64,000 nt of DNA from Apoderus coryli (GCA_911728435.2 OU452199.1:186001-250000); one strand, 5' to 3'; shown: positions 43,401 through 49,413, numbered from the stretch's first letter. Numbers and translations are program-made. The notes: generated from the letters alone by a model not told the origin.

Positions 43401-45745
43401 TCTCAGCATGGGTGAATCCCTGTCAACTCCAGATAGTATTGTCAATGCCTTCGCGGAGTACTTTCAAAGTGTCTTTGCATCCGCTCCAGTCAATCCAGAT
43501 GTTGGTGATGGCTCTATTGCGGTGGGCAGTATTACTTTTGATGACGTGCTAAAAGCTATTAAAAAGCTTAAACCTAAAATGACCTCAGGCTGTGACAACG
43601 TTCCTGCTTTCATTATTAGGGATTGTGCGTATGTGTTGGCTGAACCACTATTCATTATATTCAACAAAATAATTCAATTGAATAACTTTCCCACTGCTTG
43701 GAAGTTGGCGCGAGTTTGTCCTGTGCATAAGCTGATGTTATTACCAACTATCGCCCGATTTCCATCTTGTCTAACTTTTCAAAAGTATTCGAAATGATAC
43801 TTCAAGACAAAATATTTCACCAAATAAAAAACCGTATCATCATGCAACAACACGGATTCTTCTACAAGCGTTCAACCGTAACAAACTTGGTGGAATTTCT
43901 ACAAACTACAATCCCGGCTCTCGGTCAGGGCAAATAGGTTGACACTATTTATACCGACTTTTCAAAGGATCGTCTGGATCATAACATAATAAAATTTAAG
44001 ATGTACAAGATTGGTTTTGGTGATAGGTTGGTGAGTTTTTTTGATTCCTATCTCTCTAACAGGAGCCAGTTCGTCCAATATAACGGTTTTAGATCTCGCC
44101 GGTTCACTGTTACAAGTGGTGCTCCTCAGGGAAGCTATCTTGCTCCGTTGATTTTTGCTATATTCGTGAACGACATTGTCTCGGATGTTTCGAGTGATTC
44201 TCTTCTGTTTGCAGATGATTTAAAGGCATTTCGAATTATATGCGGTCCTGAGGACAGTCATGCTCTCCAGCATGACTTAAATATCCTTCATCGGTGGTGC
44301 ACTGTCAACTGCTTACCCTTGAATATCGATAAATGCAAGTGCATGACATTTTATAGAGGACTGGCACACCATGAACATAAGTATGAAATTAACGGTACAT
44401 CTTTGGAAAGATGCTCGGTGACAAAGGACCTCGGTGTCGACATTATAGATATTTCTCAGGCCGCATTTAAGACACTGGGCTTTGTCTTAAGGTCAACCTC
44501 AGGATTCCGTAGTGTTGACTGCCTAACATCGGTGTATCTGGCATTGGTAAGAACTAAATTAGAGTATGCGTCAATGGTTTGGTCACCGATTTACCGTGTT
44601 CACATTGACAGATTCGGGAGAGAGTAGAGGGCAAGTTCCTAAAAAACATATGTTTCCGAATAGACGGACGTTTCCCTGCGAGAGGATTTAACCATCAACA
44701 GTTGCTGGATAGATTCAACTTCGACTCCTTGGAGTTTCGGAGGACGGTCAACTCACAGATTTTTCTTTTCAAGCTGATTAATTTAATAAGAGAAAATCAC
44801 AGGGGGACGAATTGATGACTGCTTCATGATTACGAAGAGAAGAGAAATACAAAAAGAAATGTTCGTAGCCCATGAAATGTGAAAAGCTTTCGCTAAATAT
44901 TAACGAACGGCAAGAGTATAGTGAGGACGTGTCCTCCCATCTTGTTGAAAGGTCAATTCATTATCATTGTAACGGTCACTATGTTAAAAAATGTGTGTCG
45001 GTGCGGGATCAACACTGTCTGTAACATTTTCTGATGGAAAAAAAAAGACCAACAATACAGTCGTCATAAATTCTAGTCCAGCTTCTGAGGATGTGGAAGG
45101 TAATAGTGTGGGATTTCATTAGACCAATACCGACAATTATGACGATTAACAACTCCGTTCGGGAGAATCGAACACTCATTTGAAATAAATTTGGGTTATT
45201 CATCGTCCGTGAGCTTATAAAATTATTTGAATGCTCGTACGGCTTCTGCCTAATACTTAGCGTTGGATCGATATTAACGTAGCTATAATTTGTATATAAT
45301 TTTGCAAATACCTACAACAAATGTATTTCTTGATATCTAGATTCCTTCTATGTGGAGCGTTATTTGGGCATACCATCAAAGCATCCGCTAGAATACGATA
45401 ACGCCGATCTAACAATGAAAGCTGCCAATTTAAACGAAAGAAATTTCCTATTAATCTACGGAACAGCTGATACACAAATTACACCGCAACATCCCATAAT
45501 GTTAGCCAAAGCTTTGGTGGAACAAGATGTTTTATTTCAGCAACTGGTAAGTCAAAAGAATTATTGAGTTTTATAGGATTTTCTAAACCTTTTTTTTTTT
45601 GTAGACTTATCCTGATGAAGGCTACGACTTTCGAGCAAAAACTCTTCTCCACATGTACAAACAAATCGATTTGTTCTTCAACGATTCGTTTGGGCCAGTT
45701 GTTGATACATGGATGGAAGATGATTCTACGAGTTTTTTCATATAA
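11275..45745 (+). CDS. Inactive dipeptidyl peptidase 10-like (DPP6/DPP10 family), whole gene
   Basis: Fourteen exons join with consistent phases into 2760 nt (919 aa) from the ATG at 21715: 21715-21918, 25806-26019, 27344-27438, 27510-27637, 28195-28384, 30102-30290, 32069-32296, 32537-32760, 35255-35627, 40723-40934, 40991-41159, 41227-41413, 45341-45546, 45605-45745. An alternative first exon at 11275-11340 would give 873 aa. Layout: short cytosolic N terminus; one membrane helix (about 83-104, flanked by RNWRGI and SPPEE) as in type II DPP proteins; an eight-bladed beta-propeller region; and a C-terminal alpha/beta-hydrolase. The nucleophile motif GWSYGG is GKGYGG (Gly771), the Asp is kept (D848 in YGTAD), and the His is Tyr880 (DEGYDF). 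It is therefore a pseudoenzyme. Vertebrate DPP6/DPP10 are auxiliary subunits of Kv4 potassium channels at the plasma membrane; the same role here is inference. Every large intron carries transposons. Confidence 0.9.
11341..11976. other. Intron sequence, no recognised feature
   Basis: First part of the intron that separates exon 1A from the rest of the DPP10-like gene. No element ends or coding remains were recognised. Confidence 0.4.
11977..13544 (-). mobile_element. Tc1-like transposon, complete ends, dead transposase
   Basis: Terminal inverted repeats of about 26 bp (CACTATTGGACAAAAGTAGA and on) are flanked by TA dinucleotides (11975-11976 and 13545-13546). A second, inner pair of related repeats (core AAAGTAAAGCAACA) lies about 190 bp in from each end, near 12165-12185 and 13323-13342. 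This is the IR/DR arrangement with two transposase sites per end. Length 1568 bp is typical of Tc1. Confidence 0.9.
12388..13218 (-). pseudogene. Tc1-like transposase, frameshifted
   Basis: The minus-strand start is at 13218 (MPRGIPIS). A recognisable catalytic region includes [13 protein letters not shown] (first Asp, near 12815), the D-N-D-P-K-H signature near 12555, and a third acidic residue in the [14 protein letters not shown] stretch near 12505. These pieces fall in different frames with stops between them, so the enzyme is dead. Confidence 0.8.
13547..14800. other. Intron sequence with a solitary transposon end
   Basis: No gene is seen. A lone TACAGGGTG motif at about 14213-14221 matches the ends of the long-armed elements at 18474 and 22252, but no partner end was found. 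Confidence 0.4.
14800..15080 (-). pseudogene. hAT-type transposase C-terminal remnant
   Basis: Minus-strand translation of about 14890-14960 gives [20 protein letters not shown], the hAT dimerisation-domain core (family pattern A-S-x-E-R-x-F-S-x-L-K-x-I-K). Just beyond it (14810-14850) is GGGGCC/GGGCCCC-rich sequence of the kind that lies near the ends of these elements. Only the 3' part survives. Confidence 0.65.
15081..15497. other. Intron sequence, no recognised feature
   Basis: Nothing supported beyond overlapping short frames upstream of the hAT remnant. Confidence 0.35.
15498..18060 (-). mobile_element. LINE (family 2), interrupted and internally deleted
   Basis: Reading the minus strand from 18060: an RT palm segment ([29 protein letters not shown]), then a jump to the thumb ([20 protein letters not shown] at about 17722-17660). 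The region that would hold the F/YADD box is deleted. The frame is then cut at 17602 by another retrotransposon and resumes at 16071 with [18 protein letters not shown] and the C terminus, ending in a (TAA)n tail near 15498-15517. It is 5'-truncated near 18060. Confidence 0.85.
16072..17602 (-). mobile_element. RTE-type retrotransposon nested in LINE family 2
   Basis: The insertion is bounded by a perfect 11-bp duplication ATACGATTTAT at 16061-16071 and 17603-17613. The minus-strand RT shows [56 protein letters not shown] and a C-terminal GVEAWTL...AFEMWVYRR...VGRRRISWL region typical of the RTE group common in insects. A stop at about 17048 and a frameshift break it. It ends in an (AG)n tail at 16072-16080 and is 5'-truncated within the RT. 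Confidence 0.88.
18061..18471. other. Intron sequence, no recognised feature
   Basis: AT-rich with no coding remains or repeat ends recognised. Confidence 0.35.
18474..21033 (-). mobile_element. Long-armed TACAGGGTG element with mariner-like transposase
   Basis: Outer ends CAGGGTGTCC/GGACACCCTG are flanked by TA (18472-18473 and 21034-21035). Inverted arms of about 700 bp surround a transposase remnant. A second pair of ends, CAGGGTGATC and its complement, sits inside the arms at 18899 and 20607, again next to TA. Each outer arm also contains a smaller unit ending in TATAGGGTGTTCC (right copy near 20853). The whole looks like TA-targeting elements nested in one another, or a single element with very long compound ends. 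Confidence 0.75.
19476..20321 (-). pseudogene. Mariner/Tc1-like transposase, one nonsense codon
   Basis: The minus-strand frame starts at 20321 ([11 protein letters not shown]). Catalytic-type motifs: [13 protein letters not shown] (first Asp), [12 protein letters not shown] (second Asp) and [13 protein letters not shown] (third Asp, about 36 residues after the second). A TAG stop interrupts the frame after GNRITQ at about 19761. Reading on gives an otherwise normal C terminus ending [10 protein letters not shown] before the stop at 19476. One change thus separates it from a full frame, so loss is recent. Confidence 0.75.
21036..21714. other. Upstream region of exon 1B
   Basis: Possible 5' UTR and promoter of the exon 1B transcript; no TATA box or initiator can be assigned with confidence. 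The first 60 bases (21042-21100) contain a short piece (CTGTTCGTCAGTA...TTAGATGAA) whose inverted copy lies at 24805-24830, the remains of a mariner-like gene. Confidence 0.4.
21715..21918 (+). CDS. First exon 1B of the DPP10-like gene
   Basis: The ATG at 21715 opens 68 codons ([20 protein letters not shown]...APYAYVE), a Lys/Ser-rich hydrophilic stretch suited to a cytosolic N terminus. The donor GTAAAATT at 21919 leaves phase 0, matching exon 2. Confidence 0.75.
22911..23227 (-). pseudogene. Mariner-like transposase fragment
   Basis: Two overlapping minus-strand frames form one broken gene. The start is [13 protein letters not shown]; after a frameshift come [19 protein letters not shown] and [20 protein letters not shown], then [13 protein letters not shown] with the first catalytic Asp. 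The rest of the catalytic domain is missing. Confidence 0.65.
23663..24469 (-). CDS. Ribosomal protein L7a (eL8), intronless retrocopy
   Basis: A complete 268-residue frame matches insect RpL7A end to end ([20 protein letters not shown]...[13 protein letters not shown]) at the family's normal length, including the L7Ae RNA-binding core ([35 protein letters not shown]). It has no introns, only about four bases of 5' leader, and an AATAAA directly after the stop. It sits inside one inverted arm of a transposon, with an imperfect 11-12-bp target repeat on each side (GATTATTTTTAG near 23626, GATTATGTTAG near 24474). No long poly(A) remains. Near-invariant residues are changed (Ser60 in RFVKWSKYI where Pro is usual; Leu106 in RYRLETAL where Pro is usual), so it is probably a non-functional processed copy with an open frame. 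It lies antisense in a DPP10-like intron. Confidence 0.85.
   Translation of the reverse strand: MVQQKPKKKVGKKVAAAPLVVKKVEQNKEVNPLFEKRPRNFGIGQDSQPARDLSRFVKWSKYIRIQRQKAVLQKRLKVPPPINQFSQTLDKQTATQLFKVLERYRLETALQKKNRLKAKAEAKVAKNEEPPTKRPNTLRAGTNTVTKLVEQKKVQLVVIAHDVDPIELVLFLPAFCRKMGVPYCIVKGKARLGLLVRRKTCTGVALTQVDSGDRSNFNKIVEAIKTNFNDRGDEIRRHWGSGLLGSKSAARVAKLERAKAKELAQKQG
24713..25130 (-). pseudogene. Mariner-like transposase fragment
   Basis: Minus-strand reading gives fragments of a transposase catalytic domain: VNCHNSQ-W-EENPHLF at about 24905-24960, then [15 protein letters not shown] at about 24780-24830. Frames are broken. The same family recurs at 44880-45260. Confidence 0.5.
25170..25652. repeat. 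Palindromic element, about 170-bp arms, with ribozyme-like motif
   Basis: Arms 25170-25346 and 25485-25652 are inverted copies. Each arm carries CTGATGATGAAGCTAGTGAG followed by CTTCGAAAC (plus strand at about 25557, minus strand at about 25270). This has the order of a hammerhead core: CUGAUGA, a hairpin, then GAAA. A one-base bulge separates the core from the stem. Confidence 0.65.
25806..26019 (+). CDS. DPP10-like exon 2 (membrane helix)
   Basis: Acceptor TTCAG at 25801-25805, donor GTAACC at 26020. Encodes [20 protein letters not shown] and the hydrophobic helix (residues about 83-104) followed by SPPEEGP. This is the best-conserved N-terminal block of DPP6/DPP10 (compare R-N-W-K-G-I-x-I-A-L-L-V). 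Ends in phase 1. Confidence 0.9.
26047..27287 (+). mobile_element. Mariner-like element, complete ends
   Basis: Terminal repeats TGGGTC(C/T)GCCA(T/G)...AAC plus a poly-T tract at both ends, flanked by TA (26045-26046, 27288-27289). Inserted in the intron 28 bases after the exon 2 donor. Length 1241 bp is typical of mariner. Confidence 0.85.
26155..27150 (+). pseudogene. Mariner transposase, inactivated
   Basis: The start [20 protein letters not shown] opens a helix-turn-helix region that continues to ADFAKKIIF at 26603. The first catalytic Asp region is then lost in a small deletion and frameshift. The frame resumes as [20 protein letters not shown], carries a stop at about 26707, and continues with [10 protein letters not shown] (second Asp) and, in another frame, [20 protein letters not shown] (third Asp). 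Confidence 0.85.
27344..27438 (+). CDS. DPP10-like exon 3
   Basis: Acceptor TTTTTTACAG, donor GTAAGT. Completes the Asp codon split with exon 2 and encodes [20 protein letters not shown], the start of the beta-propeller (compare W-I-S-D-x-E-F in the family). Phase 0 at the end. Confidence 0.88.
27510..27637 (+). CDS. DPP10-like exon 4
   Basis: Only 71 bases after exon 3. Acceptor TTGCAG, donor GTGAGT. Encodes [20 protein letters not shown]...KYHIYEIST, a propeller strand block. Ends in phase 2. Confidence 0.88.
27712..28151. mobile_element. 440-bp MITE with GGGTTATTCTTTCGTA ends
   Basis: Inverted termini GGGTTATTCTTTCGTA at 27712 and its complement ending at 28151, each next to TA. The similarity continues imperfectly for about 40 bp. 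No coding capacity. Located between DPP10-like exons 4 and 5. Confidence 0.7.
28195..28384 (+). CDS. DPP10-like exon 5
   Basis: Acceptor TTTTTAG at 28194. Encodes [20 protein letters not shown] then [19 protein letters not shown] and GLEGVVFNG, the classic propeller signature of the DPP4 family. Its donor GTAAAAC is part of the 8-bp target duplication of the transposon that follows. Confidence 0.9.
28392..30009 (-). mobile_element. P-element-like transposon with THAP exon, copy 1
   Basis: Inverted ends CA(C/T)AGAAATCTTATATTAT, an (AT)n tract at 28403-28443, and a perfect 8-bp duplication GGTAAAAC at 28384-28391 and 30010-30017. It shares nearly all its sequence with the copy at 52909-57414. 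Eight-bp duplications plus a THAP domain are the hallmarks of P-type transposons. No catalytic domain was found, so it is non-autonomous. Confidence 0.8.
29152..29390 (-). pseudogene. THAP-domain exon remnant, copy 1
   Basis: The minus strand encodes [20 protein letters not shown] then [19 protein letters not shown]: the C-terminal half of a THAP zinc finger (C-S-x-H-F and the A-V-P motif). Just upstream a Trp-Met-Arg-Ala-Leu stretch in another frame fits the THAP core Trp, so a frameshift has broken the domain. A second exon-like stretch ([20 protein letters not shown]) follows at 28834-29028. Confidence 0.65.
30102..30290 (+). CDS. DPP10-like exon 6
   Basis: Acceptor TTTTTTTAG, donor GTAAGTAAG. 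Encodes [20 protein letters not shown] then [16 protein letters not shown] and [11 protein letters not shown]. The IPDW-x-Y-E-E/M-E block follows NG from exon 5 exactly as in DPP4-family proteins. Phase 0 both sides. Confidence 0.92.
30453..31853. mobile_element. 1.4-kb element with TACAG(C/T)ATTC(C/T)GACT ends
   Basis: The left end at 30453 and the inverted right end at 31853 share the terminus and a further block ATGCCGCCATT about 50-60 bp in. The flanks read TA. Between them lies a minus-strand LINE fragment. Assigned only from the ends. Confidence 0.5.
30715..31300 (-). pseudogene. LINE 3' fragment (RT C terminus)
   Basis: Minus-strand translation gives [20 protein letters not shown] then [13 protein letters not shown] and a stop, the usual C-terminal tail of Jockey-like reverse transcriptases. 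It is followed by a short 3' UTR with AATAAAG and an (AAT)n tail at 30718-30735. Confidence 0.6.
32069..32296 (+). CDS. DPP10-like exon 7
   Basis: Acceptor TTAAACAG, donor GTAAGTAT. Encodes [20 protein letters not shown], matching the A-G-x-x-N-P-x-V-x-L-x-V-V/N-L block of the family. Phase 0 both sides. Confidence 0.9.
32537..32760 (+). CDS. DPP10-like exon 8
   Basis: Acceptor TATTTCCAG, donor GTAAGTAA. Encodes [20 protein letters not shown], then [18 protein letters not shown]. The G-W and I-L-x-W-D motifs match DPP4-family propeller blades 7-8. Ends in phase 2. Confidence 0.9.
33110..34500 (+). mobile_element. LINE (family 3), 5'-truncated and broken
   Basis: An RT with [36 protein letters not shown], then a frameshift near 33600, [15 protein letters not shown] and [14 protein letters not shown], then [16 protein letters not shown] second frameshift near 34210 precedes the tail. 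A 38-bp segment at 34485-34521 is repeated at 34655-34692 downstream. An (AAT)n stretch at 33036-33061 just upstream is probably the tail of another, minus-strand insertion. Same family as 41525-44830. Confidence 0.8.
35255..35627 (+). CDS. DPP10-like exon 9 (longest exon)
   Basis: Acceptor TTTTGCAG, donor GTAAGAGA. Encodes [20 protein letters not shown], then [10 protein letters not shown], a Thr/Asn-rich insertion with several N-x-S/T sites (for example [11 protein letters not shown]), and [19 protein letters not shown]. The C-x-x-C pair and the closing C-x-G-P block are family landmarks. The Asn-rich stretch suggests heavy glycosylation, in keeping with an extracellular domain. Phase 0 at the end. 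Confidence 0.88.
35671..40429 (+). mobile_element. RTE-type retrotransposon A (outer copy)
   Basis: It begins inside the apurinic endonuclease domain ([46 protein letters not shown]), reaches [16 protein letters not shown] in the RT, is interrupted at 36771-39061, then resumes with [65 protein letters not shown] and the C-terminal [17 protein letters not shown] block. Multiple stops and frameshifts (for example TAG in the W position near 39092). It ends in (GAA)n. A 9-bp near-repeat GTTCT(T/G)ATG at 35662-35670 and 40430-40438 is a plausible target duplication. Confidence 0.85.
36771..39061 (+). mobile_element. RTE-type retrotransposon B nested in A
   Basis: Bounded by a perfect 10-bp duplication ACGAAACAGG at 36761-36770 and 39062-39071. 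It starts in the last part of the endonuclease ([20 protein letters not shown]), with a long open stretch to 38341 through [60 protein letters not shown] and [17 protein letters not shown] stop at 38339-38341 and a frameshift near 38400 separate the C-terminal part ([34 protein letters not shown]). It ends in a (GAT)n tail at about 39048-39061. The open frame that appears to begin at 36716 is a chimera with the host copy. Confidence 0.9.
40723..40934 (+). CDS. DPP10-like exon 10
   Basis: Acceptor GTTGCAG, donor GTAAGC at 40935. Encodes [20 protein letters not shown], then [20 protein letters not shown] and PLILIV, the transition from propeller to hydrolase domain (compare L-P-P-x-F and Y-P-L-L-L-x-V). 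Ends in phase 2. Confidence 0.9.
40991..41159 (+). CDS. DPP10-like exon 11
   Basis: Acceptor TTTTTAG, donor GTACGT. Encodes [20 protein letters not shown], then [20 protein letters not shown] and [10 protein letters not shown]. The D-x-R-G-S-G-x-Q-G motif is diagnostic of the DPP4-type hydrolase domain. Phase 0 at the end. Confidence 0.92.
41227..41413 (+). CDS. DPP10-like exon 12 (lost nucleophile)
   Basis: Acceptor TTCAG, donor GTAAGT. Encodes [20 protein letters not shown], then [20 protein letters not shown] and [10 protein letters not shown]. In active DPP4 the motif is G-W-S-Y-G-G; here Ser is Gly771, the same replacement as in vertebrate DPP10. Ends in phase 1. Confidence 0.93.
41525..44830 (+). 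mobile_element. LINE (family 3), interrupted copy
   Basis: The pre-RT region [20 protein letters not shown]...[15 protein letters not shown] is cut by a nested element and resumes at 43389 ([20 protein letters not shown]), then ...[28 protein letters not shown]-type palm near 43955, [34 protein letters not shown] frameshift near 43725-43800 and a stop near 43936 inactivate it. 5'-truncated near 41525. It lies in the intron before DPP10-like exon 13. Confidence 0.85.
41926..43374 (+). mobile_element. Jockey-like LINE nested in LINE family 3
   Basis: A perfect 14-bp duplication AAATCTCGTATACC at 41912-41925 and 43375-43388, and a poly(A) tail ending at 43374. The RT reads [75 protein letters not shown] and a C-terminal [20 protein letters not shown] region ending WPEDLLPQ. 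One stop (TAG at 42773-42775) lies in the otherwise open frame 42056-43240. It is 5'-truncated at the start of the RT domain. Confidence 0.92.
44880..45260 (-). pseudogene. Mariner-like transposase fragment
   Basis: The minus strand gives [20 protein letters not shown] then HPQKLD, matching the N-x-x-N-x-R-Y-W-x-x-x-N-P-H block between the first and second catalytic Asp of mariner-like transposases. Same family as 24713-25130. No intact ends seen. Confidence 0.6.
45341..45546 (+). CDS. DPP10-like exon 13
   Basis: Acceptor GATATCTAG, donor GTAAGTC. Encodes [20 protein letters not shown], then [20 protein letters not shown] and [12 protein letters not shown]. The second triad residue, Asp848 of YGTAD, is kept. 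Phase 0 at the end. Confidence 0.92.
45605..45745 (+). CDS. DPP10-like exon 14, C terminus
   Basis: Acceptor TTTTTGTAG. Encodes [20 protein letters not shown], then [14 protein letters not shown] and a short acidic tail to TAA at 45743-45745. The catalytic His of the family motif (D-E-D/N-H) is Tyr880, a second active-site loss that vertebrate DPP10 does not share as I recall it. Confidence 0.9.
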   Translation, partial: TYPDEGYDFRAKTLLHMYKQIDLFFNDSFGPVVDTWMEDDSTSFFI

Positions 45746-46001
45746 AATCTCTTCTACCGTTTGTGGAAATCGTTTAAGAATCTTCAAAGGCATGAAGAAT
45801 TGAATTGAAACGGACAACTTTGTATTAAGTTAGCCTTACGTTTAACGCTAACAACGCCTAACGTTTTTTAAAAGTCAACCTTATTTTTAGCTCAGTCTCG
45901 CGTTCAGTTTCACAGCTAAAATCATACACTAAATAATTAAAAAGTTTTAAATTCAATTATGTCCATACATCCAGAAAAAAAAGCAAGCATGATATACTTA
46001 C

Positions 46002-46007
46002 AATAAA
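46002..46007 (+). terminator. Poly(A) signal of the DPP10-like gene
   Basis: AATAAA 257 bases beyond the stop codon, the first consensus signal downstream of exon 14. Confidence 0.5.
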
Positions 46008-46252
46008 ATTTTTATCTTATTATGTTATTGTTCCAGTTATCAAAACATCTTTCTCTTTATAATCAGTCAATAGGAGTCCCAAAAGATGGTCACCAAGAGC
46101 TTTCCGACTGACTGTGCGACTTTAAATTCTTGGGTGGTGTCTTGGTGTTTTTCTGTCGTGGCATGGAGTAATGTATAAATCAAGTTCATAGTTCAACGTT
46201 ATCTGAACTACGGTGGTCTAAACACGCACTATAACATTTCTCGTGCTGCTGA

Positions 46253-48610
46253 TTTATTTATTTATTTCTTAGTTCCACCGAATGATAACAATACAACATG
46301 TTCACATTATGGGATTGTCAAACATAATAACTAATAGATACATATTATTAATCCGTTGTATAGTTTAAAAATTCCTCCACAGAATAAAAACATTTCATCA
46401 TCATCATCATCATCAAACAGCCTGTCTCGTCCACTGCTGAACATAGGCCTCCGTTAACGATCTCCATTTATTTCGATCCTGGGCATCCTGGATCCAATTT
46501 GGTGTTACTCTTTTTATGTCATCCGTCCACCGGGTCGGCGGACGACCTCTGTTCCTGAACGCATCTTGCCTAGGTCTCCACTCTATGATCTTTTTCGTCC
46601 ATCTTTCGTTGGTCATTCTTGCGACATGTCCAGCCCAGTTCCACTTTAAATATGTTATTCGCTGGATTGCATCGGTAACCCCTGTTCTCTGACGTATCCG
46701 CGTTCCATGGCTCGCTGGGCCACTCTTACTTTATTTACCGATTTTCGTGTTAGAGTTAAGGTCTCCGAACCATAAGTCAGAACCGGCAGAACACACTGAT
46801 CAAACACTTTCCGCTTAAGGCATATGGGGGTTTCGGACTTAAAAATGTGCTTCAGCTTCCCATAGGCGGCTCACGTTAGTCCTATCCTTCTTTTGATTTC
46901 GCAGGTTTGATTGTCCCTGCCAATCGTAATATCATGGTTTAGATATCTGTAGAATGTAACTTGGAAAATTTCTTTTCCTTCTACTAAGTAGTTTCGGCTT
47001 GGGACTAGATTTGTCATGAAATTTGTTTTCGATGGATTGATTTTAAGCCCAACTTTATGTGAAGCAGATGTTAGTCTCATAAGCAGTTTCTCTGCCTTAT
47101 CCAAGCTATCTGAAATCAGTACAATATCATCAGCGAACCGAAGGTGACTGAAATTTTCACCGTTAATATTTATACCCATATTCTCCGACTCGACACTCTT
47201 GAACATATACTCCAACAAAGTGGTAAACAGTTTAGGGGAGATTGTGTCGCCTTGTCGTACACCGCGCTGCACTCTGAATCTGTCTGTCTCTTCATGGAGT
47301 CTTATGCTCGCTGTTGCATTTCCGTATATATGTTGCAGTATAGCAGAGTATCTGTGGTCTACTCGGCAGTCGGCAAGTGCTTTAAACATCTCGCTGTGCT
47401 TGATGGAATCAAACTCCTTTTCGTAGTCCACAAATATTAACACGAGTGGCTTGTTGTACTCAACGGACTTCTCGATCAATGTCTTAATAACTTGCAGATG
47501 GTCATTTGTTCCGTATCCGGATCGGACACCTGCCTGTTCTGTCGGCTGGTAGAAGTCCAATTTCGATGTTAGACGCTTAGTTAGAATTTTGGTAAACAAT
47601 TTATAGAGATGAGAAAACAGGCTAATTGGTCTATAGTTCTTCAGGTCGGCAATGTTGCCCTTCTTATGCATGATGATTATGGTTGCATTGTTCCAGTTCG
47701 TAGGTGTTGTGGTTTCCATAAGACATTTATTGAATAATTTTGTTATGGCCTTTAACAGTTGTTCTCCGCCTTCCCTAACTGCCTTAATCACGATGTCGTC
47801 ATCACCTGGAGCCTTATTGTTTTTCATTTCCGACATTGATTTTAGGACTTCCTCCTCTGTTATGTCAGGTATTTCCTCCGATCCCTGGTTTAAAACTCGA
47901 GGGATGTCCAAAAACACCCAGAACTTCAGAGATATCGTCAATAAAAAGATTGAACAAGGTAGGTGAGAGACAGGAGCCCTGCGGCACCCCACTGCTCACG
48001 ATCTCGGACCTCGAACGGACACCCGCAATTTCAACCACCTGTGCACGCTGTGTAAGATAGCTACTTATCCATGCGGCCGCTGTTCCTCTTATACCAACAG
48101 CATTCAGTTTCAGAAACAAAAGATCATGGCTTAGGGAATCAAACGCCTTGCTTAAATCAAAGAAAAGGCCAAGAGCTATTTCCTTATTATTGAGTGACTG
48201 GTATAGGTTGTCCAAAGCCTGATTAAGAGCTGTTTCTGTTGATCGACCGATCCTGAATCCATTCTGGTTGCAAGAGAGGATCTTAAATTTGCGAGTCTCA
48301 TGTTATATAAGCACTCAAATATGTTACTAAATTGACTTCGTAGTGCCAACGGTCTGTAATTATTTGTATCTTTTGCATCACCTTTTTGTTTATAAATAGG
48401 AACTATTTTTGATGTTTTAAGGCACTCTGGAAAAACACCTTCCTCAAAACTCTTATTAATGATCGCGGATTGAGGTTCTGCAATTATTTCAATAATACTC
48501 AATACCACATGACCTGAAATGTTATCTGTACCACTTGATTTTTTCCTACAAACCTTTCTGGCAACTCTAATAACTTCGTCAACCGTAGTAGGGAAAAGAT
48601 AAAAAGATCT
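46253..48610 (-). mobile_element. LINE (family 1), split by an RTE-like element
   Basis: The minus-strand 5' part (48610-47900) encodes KNSFEEGVFPECLK-like sequence, NNYRPLALRSQFSNIFECLY, LGLFFDLSKAFDSLSHDLLF, GVPQGSCLSPTLFNLFIDD and stops at VLGVFGHP. The 3' UTR and tail (46393-46253) lie beyond the insertion and match 10803-10975 of the copy at 8990-11003. The segment from the YADD box to the C terminus is absent, so about 0.8 kb was deleted. Confidence 0.8.
46394..47900 (-). mobile_element. RTE-like retrotransposon inserted in LINE family 1
   Basis: The minus-strand RT runs from RVLNQGSEEIPDITEEEVLK through KNNKAPGDDDIVIKAV, NYRPISLFSHLYKLFTKILT, IFVDYEKEFDSIKHSEMFKA, QRGVRQGDTISPKLFTTLLE and HLRFADDIVLISDSLDKAEK (FADD box about 47110-47140) to KRRIGLT. 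The C-terminal domain follows at 46616-46413 (RGRPPTRWTDDIKR, DAQDRNKWRSLTEAYVQQW). It ends in (GAT)6 at 46395-46412. The apparent 373-codon frame is a fusion with the host LINE. Confidence 0.85.
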
Positions 48611-49066
48611 TTAAGTAACATTTATGGCAGTTGCTTTTTTCAAGTTAACGGAATCAGATTTCCTAGAGAAACTAAGAGAGAGAGAGAATTTTGCGTTGAC
48701 GTTTTACATTATGTATCAATCAAGTCGTATGATCGCTGAACTATCATACATTAAATACTTAAATTTTGTTAAAGAGTATTTTTTATCACAGCAAACAACT
48801 TTAAATAAAATCATCCATAAATTATAAATGCGGACATTAAATAAAAAAATAACCCAGAGTTACGTACCTACTTATGATTCTTATCATTGTTAACTTACGG
48901 AGATTTTTATTTCAATGAGACTTTACCAGATTTAACGGTCGAATATAATTTGTTAGTTAACAGGTTGATAGTGTGAGAATAGCCTTAGACTACAAGTTAC
49001 ATTCTTATAAAAAAAAATATATTTATGTGTTAAATGTTATAATTACTGTCTTCTATTATTATTATA
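48611..49066. other. Intergenic AT-rich stretch
   Basis: A 67-codon plus-strand frame at 48624-48827 (MAVAFFKLTESDFLEKLRER) has no recognised relatives or gene context. Nothing else is supported. Confidence 0.35.
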
Positions 49067-49068
49067 TA

Positions 49069-49204
49069 CAGGGTACGCCAAACTCGATGATCACTAAAAG
49101 AGAGTTAACACTGTTATATTATCGCAAACAAAATTTAAGATCGATATCCTTTTCCGTTCTCTATCCAGAAACTTCTAATAGGCCATCGAGTTTGGCGTAC
49201 CGTG
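49069..49204. mobile_element. 136-bp MITE with CAGGGTACGCCAAACTCGAT ends
   Basis: Inverted ends of about 22 bp (one mismatch) flanked by TA at 49067-49068 and 49205-49206. Non-coding. Related by its TACAGGG start to the larger TA-targeting elements in the window. Confidence 0.75.
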
Positions 49205-49413
49205 TATATATATGGAAATTATTATTAAAACAACAAAATTTAAAAAATATATAAATAAATAAAACGTACCCTTATTATATACTTATATAAATGTATCAAA
49301 AAAACAACATTTTAGTGAGAATAATATTAAGATGTTATTTGAAAAAGCGAATTTGAATATTCAATCCATTAATTTTTTTATTCTTTTTCTTTCATGCGAT
49401 ATTGGTAAGAAAC

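Noticed and set aside
46871..47992. A 373-codon open frame on the minus strand
   Set aside because: It is a chance fusion of host LINE sequence (above about 47900, wrong frame) with the RTE reverse transcriptase.
48624..48827. Plus-strand 67-codon frame
   Set aside because: Isolated in intergenic repeats with no recognised family or signals.
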